A DNA stretch of 34,404 nucleotides from Glycomyces tenuis DSM 44171 (GTDB lineage Bacteria > Actinomycetota > Actinomycetes > Mycobacteriales > Micromonosporaceae), in the NCBI RefSeq assembly GCF_000427885.1, contig NZ_KE386602.1:117750-152153 (forward strand). Direction: 5' to 3'. Positions within the stretch are counted from its first letter, which is position 1. Every line of letters begins with the position of its first letter. Shown here piece by piece: positions 22,445 to 30,264 of this stretch. The notes under the pieces are model-generated. The model was given only the letters and a program-made list of their open reading frames with translations. It was not told the DNA's origin and did not search any database. The translations under genes were made by a program, and so were the position numbers.

Positions 22445-22771
22445 ATGCGCCAAACGGTACCCGTCAAGGTCGGCCAGGCCGAGTTCCTCGTGGAGACCGT
22501 CGCCGACGCGGCGGACGAGGGCTCGCTGCGACCGATCAGCGGCGCCCTGGACGAGCCGGAGTCGCTCGACCGGATCAGGGACACGGTCGAGGCGGTCAGC
22601 GGCGAGCTCGTCTCGGTGTGGGAGAAGGTCCGGCCACAGGAGGCCACCGTCGAGTTCGGCATCGCCGTCGACGTCAAGGCGGGCAAGCTGACCGGCCTGC
22701 TCGTCGGCGGCGGCGCCGCCGCGACGCTCAAGGTGACGCTGAAGTGGTCCTCCGCCTCGGACGGCGTCTGA
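22445..22771 (+). CDS. Trypco1 (trypsin-co-occurring domain, CU044_2847-type) protein
   Basis: The 108-residue single-domain protein starts MRQTVPVKVGQAEFLVET. It has a helix LDRIRDTVEAVSGELVSVW and strands around VEFGIAVDVKAGKLTGLLVG, ending AAATLKVTLKWSS. The order VxFGIxxxxKAGxLxGxxVxGxxxATLKVTLxW is what I recognise from the CU044_2847 family, named trypsin-co-occurring domain 1 because it sits beside trypsin-like proteases fused to STAND ATPases. Its biochemical role is not established; it has been predicted to be an accessory or partner of the protease in conflict systems. GGAGG at 22435-22439 is five bases before the ATG. It is the first gene of a two-gene unit, 12 bases before the protease-STAND gene. 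Confidence 0.85.
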   Translation: MRQTVPVKVGQAEFLVETVADAADEGSLRPISGALDEPESLDRIRDTVEAVSGELVSVWEKVRPQEATVEFGIAVDVKAGKLTGLLVGGGAAATLKVTLKWSSASDGV

Positions 22772-22783
22772 AGCGGGGCCCCG

Positions 22784-25453
22784 ATGTCACCGACGGCCAT
22801 CGACGACCCGCGGCTGTTCCCGTTCGTCGTGAGAATCGAGACGGCGGGCACGGGCGCGTTCCGCGGCTCGGGTTTCCTCGCCGCGCCGGGGTTCGTGCTC
22901 ACCTGCGCCCATGTCGTCAGCGGGCTCGCCGACGGCGACCCCGTCCGGCTGGGCCGCTCCGGAACCCTGGCGGACCTGCAAGGCACGGTCCGGGCGCGCA
23001 CGCCCGCCGCGCCGGGCCTCGACGGCCTGTGGGCCTGGCCGGACCTGGCGATCATCGAACTGGTCGATGAGCATGGACGCTTCACCGACCACCCCTGCCC
23101 CAGGCTCGACCTCCTCGCGGAGGCGCCTTCGGAGCCGGTCAGGCGGCGCGCCGTCGTCGCCGTCCGACCCGACCCGGCCAGCCGGGAGTCCGAGCCGCGG
23201 ATGCGGGGCGTCGACTTCACGTGGGAGAGCGTGGACGACCGGCGTTTCTGGTGGCTCACCGGCGGACAGGCGCTGCCCGGCATGTCCGGTGGCATGCTCG
23301 TCGACACCGGACGGGGCGCGATCGTCGGCGTCGTCAACAACACCCGCGGCACCAGCGGCGCGGTGGCGACGCCCTTGAGCGCGCTCGGCGACGCCTCGCT
23401 GCCGGAGGCGTTCCGCGCGGCGGCCGACGAACTGGTCTCGGCGAGCCGCATCGCGGGCTCGGCGCACTGGGACGGCGCGTTCACGCGACGCCTCGACTTC
23501 GAATGGCGCGACTACTGGACGCCCGAGACGAGCACCGACCACTTCGTCGGCAGGCTCGACGAGCTCGAGAAGCTCCGGGGGAACCTCGGCGAGTCCGGCG
23601 GCGTGGCCGTCGTCCAGTCGATCGGCGGCTTCGGCGGCGTCGGCAAGACCGCGCTGTCCGTCGCGTTCGGCAACCGCTACCGCGACCAGTTCCCCGGCGG
23701 GCGGGTCTTCCACGACTTCCGCTCCTACCGCTGGAGCCGCTCCGACACCGCCGCCGACGCCCTCGGCTCGGTCCTCAAGGCCGTCGGCGCGGCGGGCATC
23801 GACGAGATCGCGCGGCTCGACCACCGCGAGCGGGCCGAGCTGTGGCAGGCCGTCGCCTCCGACCGCAGGCTCCTCATGGTGTGGGACAACGTGGACGGCG
23901 TCGAGCAGCTCGACGGCCTCATCGTCCGCGGCGACGGCTGCGCGACGATCGTGACCAGCCGCGACATCGTCCGCGTCGAGGGCGTCAAACCGATGCGCCT
24001 CGACGTGCTCGACGAGGCCGACGCCGTCGCCATGTTCACCGCGATCGCGGGCGAGCACCCGCCCGAGCTCGTCGCCGAGCTGGTGCGCCGGGACCTGTAC
24101 GTGCCGGTGCTGATCCGCACCCACGCCGAAGAAGTGGTCAACGAGGAGATCGCCCTCGACGAGATCATCGCCGACCTGCCCGACCCCGCGGCGGCGCGGC
24201 ACGACCCGCAGCCCGACCACCAGAAGGACCTCTTCGACCGGCTCGAAGGCTCCTACCGGCGTCTGGACGAGCAGACGCGGCTGGCGTTCCGGGTGCTCGG
24301 CGCGCACCCCGGCTACAGCGCGACCGCCGGGAGCCTCGCGGCGGCCATGGGCTGCGAGCTCGACGAGGCCGCGCGGCGCATGAAGCGCCTGGTCGCGGCG
24401 GGCCTGGCCGAGCGGAACCTCGAAGGCGGCGGACAGCGCGACCACCGGCTCCGCGCCTACAAGGCCCACGACCTCATCCGCGCCTACGGCGCGCACCTGG
24501 CCCAGCGGGAGTCGGTCCCCGGCGAGGACGGCGAGCCGATCGGCGAACGGCTGCACACGCAGCTGGCCCTCATGGGCTACTTCGTCGACCAGCTGACCGG
24601 CGAGACCTTCATGAACAAGAAGGACTGGTTCGGGATCGAGTCCGACAGCATCCGGGACCTCGCCTTGAGCGGGACAAGCGACGCCCACGCGCGACTGGCC
24701 CGGTTCATCGGATACCGGGCACTGGTCTACTGCCGCTACGACGTGGCCGAAGCGGCCTTCCGGCACGCGAAGACGCTCGCCGAGCGCGCGGGCGACACGC
24801 AACGGACCGCACACATGCTGTGGGGTCTGGGGGAAGTGGGGCGGATGACCGGCGACCTGGAGGAGGCCGCGGAGCAGTACGGCAGGGCGCTGGCCGCGTC
24901 GCGCGCCGCCGCGGACCCGGGCGGGATCGGCAATGCCGAGCGCGGCCTCGGTGAGGTCGCGCAGCTGCTGGGTGACGCCGACGAGGCCGAGGCGCGCTAC
25001 CGGGCCGCGATGGAAGCGTACGGGGAGATCGAGGACCGGCGCCGCATCGCCTACGTCCAGCGGGGCCTGGCGCGGGTGGCCGAGCTGCGGGGAGACCACG
25101 CGCTGGCCGAGGAGCGCTTCGCCGCGGCGCTGGAGAGCTCGCGGGCAGTGGGCGACGCGGTCGGCGTGGCCTACGCCCGGCGCGGCACGGCGGAGGTCCT
25201 GCTCGCGGCCGGAGACTTGGACCGCTCGGTCGAGCAGTGGCGGGCGGCGGAGGCCGCGTTCGAGGAGGTCGGCAGCCCGGTCGGGGTGGCGACCTCCTGG
25301 CAGGGCCTCGGCAAGGTGGCGTTCGCCCGCGGCGAGCTGGACGAGGCCGAGGATCTGTTCGAGCAAGCGTACCGGGTCTACCGGGAGCACGGGGACACGG
25401 TCGCCGTCGAGGAGGTCGTGGCCGACCTCGCGCGCCTGCGCGAGGCCCGTTGA
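22784..25453 (+). CDS. Trypsin-like protease - STAND/NB-ARC ATPase - TPR fusion protein
   Basis: The 889-residue protein has three parts. The first is a trypsin fold (10-215) with His43 (LTCAHVV), Asp87 (WAWPDLAIIEL) and Ser168 (LPGMSGGML), a complete catalytic triad. The second is a STAND ATPase (253-575). Its Walker A is GGFGGVGKT (281-289), Walker B LLMVWDNVD (363-371) and the arginine segment IVTSRD (389-394). It ends with AHDLIRAY (561-568) in place of the MHD motif. The expected GLPLAL is reduced to YVPVLIRT (439-446). The third is five TPR-like repeats of 40 residues (670-870), each with a G-x-A/L-E-V core and a following A-E helix. There is no signal peptide or membrane segment. By analogy with NLR-like STANDs, the repeats would sense a ligand, the ATPase would oligomerise, and the protease would be the effector. 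This is inference. Confidence 0.88.
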   Translation: MSPTAIDDPRLFPFVVRIETAGTGAFRGSGFLAAPGFVLTCAHVVSGLADGDPVRLGRSGTLADLQGTVRARTPAAPGLDGLWAWPDLAIIELVDEHGRFTDHPCPRLDLLAEAPSEPVRRRAVVAVRPDPASRESEPRMRGVDFTWESVDDRRFWWLTGGQALPGMSGGMLVDTGRGAIVGVVNNTRGTSGAVATPLSALGDASLPEAFRAAADELVSASRIAGSAHWDGAFTRRLDFEWRDYWTPETSTDHFVGRLDELEKLRGNLGESGGVAVVQSIGGFGGVGKTALSVAFGNRYRDQFPGGRVFHDFRSYRWSRSDTAADALGSVLKAVGAAGIDEIARLDHRERAELWQAVASDRRLLMVWDNVDGVEQLDGLIVRGDGCATIVTSRDIVRVEGVKPMRLDVLDEADAVAMFTAIAGEHPPELVAELVRRDLYVPVLIRTHAEEVVNEEIALDEIIADLPDPAAARHDPQPDHQKDLFDRLEGSYRRLDEQTRLAFRVLGAHPGYSATAGSLAAAMGCELDEAARRMKRLVAAGLAERNLEGGGQRDHRLRAYKAHDLIRAYGAHLAQRESVPGEDGEPIGERLHTQLALMGYFVDQLTGETFMNKKDWFGIESDSIRDLALSGTSDAHARLARFIGYRALVYCRYDVAEAAFRHAKTLAERAGDTQRTAHMLWGLGEVGRMTGDLEEAAEQYGRALAASRAAADPGGIGNAERGLGEVAQLLGDADEAEARYRAAMEAYGEIEDRRRIAYVQRGLARVAELRGDHALAEERFAAALESSRAVGDAVGVAYARRGTAEVLLAAGDLDRSVEQWRAAEAAFEEVGSPVGVATSWQGLGKVAFARGELDEAEDLFEQAYRVYREHGDTVAVEEVVADLARLREAR

Positions 25454-25460
25454 GGAGCGC

Positions 25461-28400
25461 TCAGCCGAAGTCGGCGGCGTCCATGGCCCGGCCGCGGGCG
25501 TGCCCGGCCGCGAAGGCGTCCTCGCCGACGGCGTCGACGATCCGGGAGCGGATGCGGTCGACGTCGAAGCGCTCGCCCGCGGGCAGCGGCACGCCGGAGC
25601 GCTCGCGCAGCTCGGCCGCCGCGCCGAGCGCTTCGGCGGCCCTGTGGTGATCCCCGGCGAGCGAGCGGGCTCCGGCGAGCCCTTCGAGGGCGAAGGCCGC
25701 GGCCCGGTCGTCCAGGCCGGTCGATCGGACCACCGCCAGGGACCGCCGGTGCAGCGCGAGCGCCTTGTCGGCGTCGCCGCGCATCTCGGCGATGAAGCCG
25801 AACTCGCCGAGGAACATCGCGGTGCCGCCCGGGTGGCCGATCGTCTCCATCGCCGGCTCCAGCCATTCGGCGGCGACCTGCTCGGCCTCGTCGAGCCGCC
25901 AGGCCCGGCGTTCGAGGAGCAGCAGCCCGGTCGCGGCGAAGAGCTCCCCTTGGCGCGCCGAGTGCTCCGCGCTGAGTTTCAAGGACTGCCGGTGCAGTTC
26001 GCGGGCGGTGTCGAAGCGGCCGATGAGCATCTCGACGCGGCCGAGCCGCGAGATCCGGTAGGCCTGCTCGATGCGCAGCCCCAGCGTCTCGGCGATGTCG
26101 AGGCCCTCCAGGTTGAGGCGGCGGGCCTCCTCGTAGTCGCCGGTGATCTCGGCGAGGACGGCGAGGGTCTCCAGCGCCTGAAGCTCGCCCCAGCCGTCGC
26201 CGAGCCCGCCGAGCACGGTCTGGCTGCGCTCGGCCAGCTCCCGTGCCGTCCCCACCTCGCCGCGCACGATCTCGAACCAGGACTGCATGGCCTCGGCGGC
26301 GGCGACGCCCCAGGCGTCGCCCAGTGAGGCGAACGCCTCGCGCGAGGACGAGGTCAGGAACTCGGCCTGGTCGTCCTGGATGCCGAGCGTCGTGGAGGCC
26401 GCGAAGAGCTCGGCGTAGGCGCGCGTCCGCGGGTCGGTCAGCTCGGAGGCGAGTTTGACCGCTTCGGCGGGCTCGGGGCCCGCGTCCGATTCGGTCAGCA
26501 TGGCGAAGCAGGCGTGCCAGAACCGCGCCGCCGCCCGCAGCGGCTCGGGGGCCGGTGCGGCGAGGGCGAGCGCCGCCGCGAGGGACCGGTACGCCTCCGA
26601 CAGGCTGCCGCGCAGATAGCGGTACCAACTCAGGTTCACGCTCAGGCGCAGGGCCCGCTCGGCGTCCCCCCGGCGCAGCGCGTTGTCCAGGGCGGTGTGG
26701 AGGTTGGCCGATTCGGCATCGAGGCGCAGCAGCCACGGGTACTGGCCGGGGCCGCGCAGGGCCGACCAGGACTGTTCGGCCAGTTCGGTGAAGAAGCGGC
26801 CATGCCGCTCGGCGGCGTCCTCGTAGGAGCCGTCCTCGCGGAGGCGCTCGCGGCAGTAGACGGACACCGATTCGAGCATGCGGTAGCGGGGGCGGTCCTC
26901 GCCGACGGATTCGAGCAGAGAGCGGTCGACCAGTGCGGCCAGGGCCTCGACGACCTCGCTTTCGGGCAGGTCGCCGCAGAGCGCCGCGGCGGTGTCGAGC
27001 AGGGCGCCGCCGGAGGCGACGGCGAGGCGGCCGAGGACGGTCCGCTCGGTCTCGCCCAGCAGCGCCCAGCTCCAGTCGATGACCGCCCGGACGGTGCGCT
27101 GCCGGGCGGGCAGGCCCCGTCCCTCGGCGTTCAGCAGCCGGTCGGCGAGCTGCTCGGCCAGCGCCTCGACGCCCATCGAGGGCACTCGGGTGGCGGCCAG
27201 CTCCAGTGCCAGGGGGAGCCCGTCGAGGCGTTCGCAGACGGCGGCCACGGCGGCGGCGTTGCGATCGGTCAGCTCGAAGCCGGGACGGGCGGCCTCGGCG
27301 CGGGCCAGGAAGAGCCGCACCGCGCTGAAGTCGGCGATGCCGACGGAGGCGGCCTCGCCGGAGGGGACCTCGAGCGGCGGCACCGGCGCGACCCGTTCGC
27401 CGGGCAGGCGCAGCGGCTCGCGGCTGGTGGCGAGGACGCGGACGCCGGGGGCGGCGAGCAGCCGGGCGCACAGTTCGGCCGCGGCGGCGGTCAGGTGCTC
27501 GCAGTTGTCGACGATCAGGAGCGTCCGCTTGCCGCCGAGGGCGGATCGAAGCAGGTCGAACGGCGCGGCGGGGGTGTGCCCGGCGCGCGGGGCGGCGCCG
27601 GGCAGGCCCATCGTCTCGGCGACGGCGGCGGCGAGCAGCTCGGCGTCGGGCTCGGATTCGGCTTCGAAACCGGCCAGTTCGACCAGCCAGGTCCCGTCCG
27701 GGAAGTCGCCCGCGGCCGCGGCGGCGGCGCCGAGGGCCAGGCGCGTCTTCCCGACTCCGCCGGGGCCGGTGAGGGTGACCAGGCGGGCGTCGCCGAGCAG
27801 CGAGCGCAGCCGCTCGATGTCGGCGTCGCGGCCGATGAGCGGGGTGAGCTGGGCGGGGAGGTTGCCACGGGACGGTTCGGGCGGCGGCGCGAGCGCGGGG
27901 TCGTGGCGCAGGATCGCGCGGTGGAGCTCGGCGATCTCGCGGCCGGGCTCGATGCCGAGTTCCGCGGCCAGCCGCTCGCGGAGGTCCCGGAATGATTCGA
28001 GGGCCTCGCTGTGGCGACCGGCGCGATAGAGGGCTCTCATGTGGACCGCTCTGAGCCGTTCGCGCCGGGGGTGGCGCTCGACGAGGGCGGCGGTCTCGGG
28101 GAGCACCTGGCGGCCCAGGTCGAGGCCGACGTCGAGGAGGTCTTCGGCGGTGGCGAGCCGCAGTTCCTCCAGGCGCGCGGCGGGGGCGGTGAGGGCGTCG
28201 AACTCCTCCAGGGCCGGGCCGCGCCACAGCGCGAGGGCCGCTTCCAGGAGTTCGGCCCGCTCGGCGGGCTCGGCGCGGGCGGCGCGGGCCGTGAGCGCCT
28301 CGAAGCGGGCGGCGTCGACGGCGTCGGCGTCCACGGCCAGGCGGTAGCCGTCGGCGTGCCGCTCGATCAGGGCGCGGCCGCCCCGGTCGGCGGAGGCGAG

Positions 28401-28619
28401 GACGCGGCGCAGCCCCGAGACCTTGGTCTGGAGGGCCGCACGGGCGTCGGCGGGCGGGCGCTCGCCCCACAGGTCGTCGATGAGCCGCCCGGCGGCGACG
28501 GTCCGGCCGGGGTCGACGAGCAGACGTGCCAGCAGCGCCCGGACCTTCCTCTCGGGCACGGGCACTCGCTCGCCGCCGTCGGTCTCGACCTCCAGCGGCC
28601 CCAGGATCCCGAAGCGCAC
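25461..28619 (-). CDS. SARP/AfsR-type regulator: winged helix - BTAD - NB-ARC - TPR
   Basis: The 1052-residue protein opens with an OmpR-like winged helix (1-95: FGILGPLEV, ALQTKVSGLRRVLA, ERHADGYRL). Next is a bacterial transcriptional activation domain (about 100-240: ARFEALTARA, LYRAGRHSEALESFRDLRER, LAAELGIEPGREIAELH). The NB-ARC ATPase has Walker A TGPGGVGKTRL (284-294), Walker B RTLLIVDNCEHL and an intact GLPLALELAA. The C-terminal part of about 450 residues is TPR-like. This is AfsR architecture: an ATP-dependent activator of antibiotic or transport genes. The GTG at 28619 has TAGAGT six bases upstream and no ribosome binding site, so it is probably leaderless. It is divergent from an MFS exporter with SARP-like repeats between them, and its stop is 7 bases from the convergent STAND protease gene. 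Confidence 0.92.
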   Translation of the reverse strand: MRFGILGPLEVETDGGERVPVPERKVRALLARLLVDPGRTVAAGRLIDDLWGERPPADARAALQTKVSGLRRVLASADRGGRALIERHADGYRLAVDADAVDAARFEALTARAARAEPAERAELLEAALALWRGPALEEFDALTAPAARLEELRLATAEDLLDVGLDLGRQVLPETAALVERHPRRERLRAVHMRALYRAGRHSEALESFRDLRERLAAELGIEPGREIAELHRAILRHDPALAPPPEPSRGNLPAQLTPLIGRDADIERLRSLLGDARLVTLTGPGGVGKTRLALGAAAAAAGDFPDGTWLVELAGFEAESEPDAELLAAAVAETMGLPGAAPRAGHTPAAPFDLLRSALGGKRTLLIVDNCEHLTAAAAELCARLLAAPGVRVLATSREPLRLPGERVAPVPPLEVPSGEAASVGIADFSAVRLFLARAEAARPGFELTDRNAAAVAAVCERLDGLPLALELAATRVPSMGVEALAEQLADRLLNAEGRGLPARQRTVRAVIDWSWALLGETERTVLGRLAVASGGALLDTAAALCGDLPESEVVEALAALVDRSLLESVGEDRPRYRMLESVSVYCRERLREDGSYEDAAERHGRFFTELAEQSWSALRGPGQYPWLLRLDAESANLHTALDNALRRGDAERALRLSVNLSWYRYLRGSLSEAYRSLAAALALAAPAPEPLRAAARFWHACFAMLTESDAGPEPAEAVKLASELTDPRTRAYAELFAASTTLGIQDDQAEFLTSSSREAFASLGDAWGVAAAEAMQSWFEIVRGEVGTARELAERSQTVLGGLGDGWGELQALETLAVLAEITGDYEEARRLNLEGLDIAETLGLRIEQAYRISRLGRVEMLIGRFDTARELHRQSLKLSAEHSARQGELFAATGLLLLERRAWRLDEAEQVAAEWLEPAMETIGHPGGTAMFLGEFGFIAEMRGDADKALALHRRSLAVVRSTGLDDRAAAFALEGLAGARSLAGDHHRAAEALGAAAELRERSGVPLPAGERFDVDRIRSRIVDAVGEDAFAAGHARGRAMDAADFG

Positions 28620-28625
28620 CGTTCC

Positions 28626-28631
28626 ACTCTA
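28626..28631 (-). promoter_or_regulatory. -10 element of a probable leaderless promoter for the SARP gene
   Basis: On the minus strand TAGAGT occupies 28631-28626, six bases before the GTG at 28619, and no Shine-Dalgarno sequence is present. Confidence 0.45.
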
Positions 28632-28649
28632 ACGAGGCGCTCCGACCGG

Positions 28650-28679
28650 ACCGAAAGAAATCCGTGAGCGAACCGAAAG
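28650..28679. promoter_or_regulatory. Three direct repeats at 11-bp spacing (candidate SARP binding site)
   Basis: ACCGAAAG at 28650-28657, TCCGTGAG at 28661-28668 and ACCGAAAG at 28672-28679 are 8-base direct repeats at an exact 11-bp period. The outer two are identical and the middle one matches at five of eight positions. SARP proteins bind direct repeats spaced at 11 or 22 bp near the -35 region. The site lies between the SARP gene and the divergent exporter. Confidence 0.6.
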
Positions 28680-28727
28680 CGGCGCGCGGAGCCTTGGTGC
28701 GACAAGGAGACCTGTTGGGAGCCGACC

Positions 28728-30257
28728 ATGACCACAACTGACGAACGCGCCTCGGAGACGAGGCGCGCGGGCGGGCGCGAATGGGCGGGCCTCGCCGTGC
28801 TGGCGCTGCCCGTGCTGCTGCTCGCCCTCGATCTGAACGTGCTGCATCTCGCCGCGCCCATGCTGGCCGCCGACCTGGGGGCCGACAGCACGCAGCTGCT
28901 GTGGGTGCTCGACATCTACGGCTTCATGATCGCCGGGTTCCTGGTGACGATGGGGACGCTCGGCGACCGGATCGGCCGCAGGAAGCTGCTGCTGATCGGC
29001 GCAGCGGCCTTCGGCGCGGCCTCGGTGGTGGCGGCGTACGCGCCGACCACCGAGGCCCTGATCGCGGCGCGGGCGCTGCTGGGCGTCGCCGGGGCCACGC
29101 TCATGCCGTCCACATTGGGCCTCATCGGGAACCTGTTCACCGACCCGAAGCAGCGGTCGCTGGCGATCGGCGTGTGGATGATGGCCTTCATCGGCGGCTC
29201 GGCCGTGGGGCCGATCGTCGGCGGCGTCATGCTGGAGCACTTCTGGTGGGGCTCGGTGTTCCTCCTGGGGGTGCCGGTGATGGCGCTGCTGCTGGTGTCC
29301 GGGCCACTGCTGCTGCCCGAGTACCGCAATGAGACGGCCGGGCGGCTCGACCTGGTGAGCGCGGTGCTGGCGCTGGCGACGCTGCTGCCGGTCATCTACG
29401 GGATCAAGGAACTCGCCAAGGACGGGCTCACGGCGGTGCCGCTGTCCGCCCTCGCCGTCGGCCTCGCCTTCGGCGCGCTGTTCGCGCGCCGTCAGCGCCG
29501 TCTCGACGACCCGCTGGTGGATCTGGGGCTGTTCCGGTACCGGGCGTTCACCGCGGCCCTGACGGCACTGCTGCTGTGCCTTGTGGCGATGAGCGGCATG
29601 CTCATGCTGTTCGTGCAGTTCCTCCAGATGGTCGAGGACGTGTCGCCGCTGGAGACCGGGCTGTGGATGCTGCCGGGCGTCGCGGCGAGCATCGCCGTCG
29701 CGGTGGCGGCGCCGATGGCGGCGCGGCGGTTCCGGCCGGCCGCGGTGATCGGCGTCGGGCTCGCCGTGGCGGCCGGCGGGCTGCTGCTGTTCACCCAGGT
29801 GGACGCGAGCGGCGGCCTGGCGGTCCTGGTGGCGGGCACGGTCCTGATGTTCCTCGGGACCACGCCGCTGACGGTCCTGGGCACCGACCTGGTGGTGGGC
29901 TCGGCCCCGAAGGAGCGGGCCTCCTCGGCGGCGTCGCTGTCCGAGACCGCCGCTGAGCTCGGCGCGGCGCTGAGCATCGCCGTGGTCGGCTCGATCGTCA
30001 CTGCTGTCTACAGCGGACAGATGGCGGACGCGGCGCTGGGCGAGGCGGTCCCCGGCGAGGCGCGCGACAACCTCGCCGCGGCCTTGACGGCGGCCGAGCG
30101 GCTCCCCGCGGACCAGGCGGCGGGCCTGCTGGAGGCCGGGCGGGCGGCGTTCACCGAGGCGCTCAACGCCGGTGCGCTGGCGGCCGTGGCGATCCTGGCG
30201 GCGGCGCTCGCGATCACCCTGGCGGGGCTGCGGCGCGTGCCGCCGATCGGGCGCTGA
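28728..30257 (+). CDS. DHA2-family (14-TM) MFS multidrug exporter
   Basis: The 509-residue protein begins helix 1 as VLALPVLLLALDLNVLHLAA. It continues with WVLDIYGFMIAGFLVTMGTL and GDRIGRRKLLLIGAAAFG (loop A). ARALLGVAGATLMPSTLGLI is motif B, and GGSAVGPIVGGVMLEHFWWG motif C, with Gly-Pro marking an antiporter. The DLNVLHLAAP start and the MPSTL segment are typical of the SmvA/LfrA branch, which exports quaternary ammonium compounds, dyes and quinolones. GGGAG at 28717-28721 is six bases before the ATG. It is divergent from the SARP regulator, with candidate binding repeats in the shared promoter region. Its stop is 7 bases from that of the convergent xylanase gene. Confidence 0.92.
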   Translation: MTTTDERASETRRAGGREWAGLAVLALPVLLLALDLNVLHLAAPMLAADLGADSTQLLWVLDIYGFMIAGFLVTMGTLGDRIGRRKLLLIGAAAFGAASVVAAYAPTTEALIAARALLGVAGATLMPSTLGLIGNLFTDPKQRSLAIGVWMMAFIGGSAVGPIVGGVMLEHFWWGSVFLLGVPVMALLLVSGPLLLPEYRNETAGRLDLVSAVLALATLLPVIYGIKELAKDGLTAVPLSALAVGLAFGALFARRQRRLDDPLVDLGLFRYRAFTAALTALLLCLVAMSGMLMLFVQFLQMVEDVSPLETGLWMLPGVAASIAVAVAAPMAARRFRPAAVIGVGLAVAAGGLLLFTQVDASGGLAVLVAGTVLMFLGTTPLTVLGTDLVVGSAPKERASSAASLSETAAELGAALSIAVVGSIVTAVYSGQMADAALGEAVPGEARDNLAAALTAAERLPADQAAGLLEAGRAAFTEALNAGALAAVAILAAALAITLAGLRRVPPIGR

Positions 30258-30264
30258 CCGGCGT

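Noticed and set aside
22787..25390. Minus-strand open frame of 867 codons opposite the trypsin-STAND gene
   Set aside because: Low-complexity Arg/Val/Gly/His composition; the plus strand encodes intact catalytic and Walker motifs.
25461..28619. Considering the SARP gene part of the defence operon
   Set aside because: It is on the opposite strand, has its own promoter and faces an exporter with SARP-like repeats; its role is better explained as regulator of that exporter.
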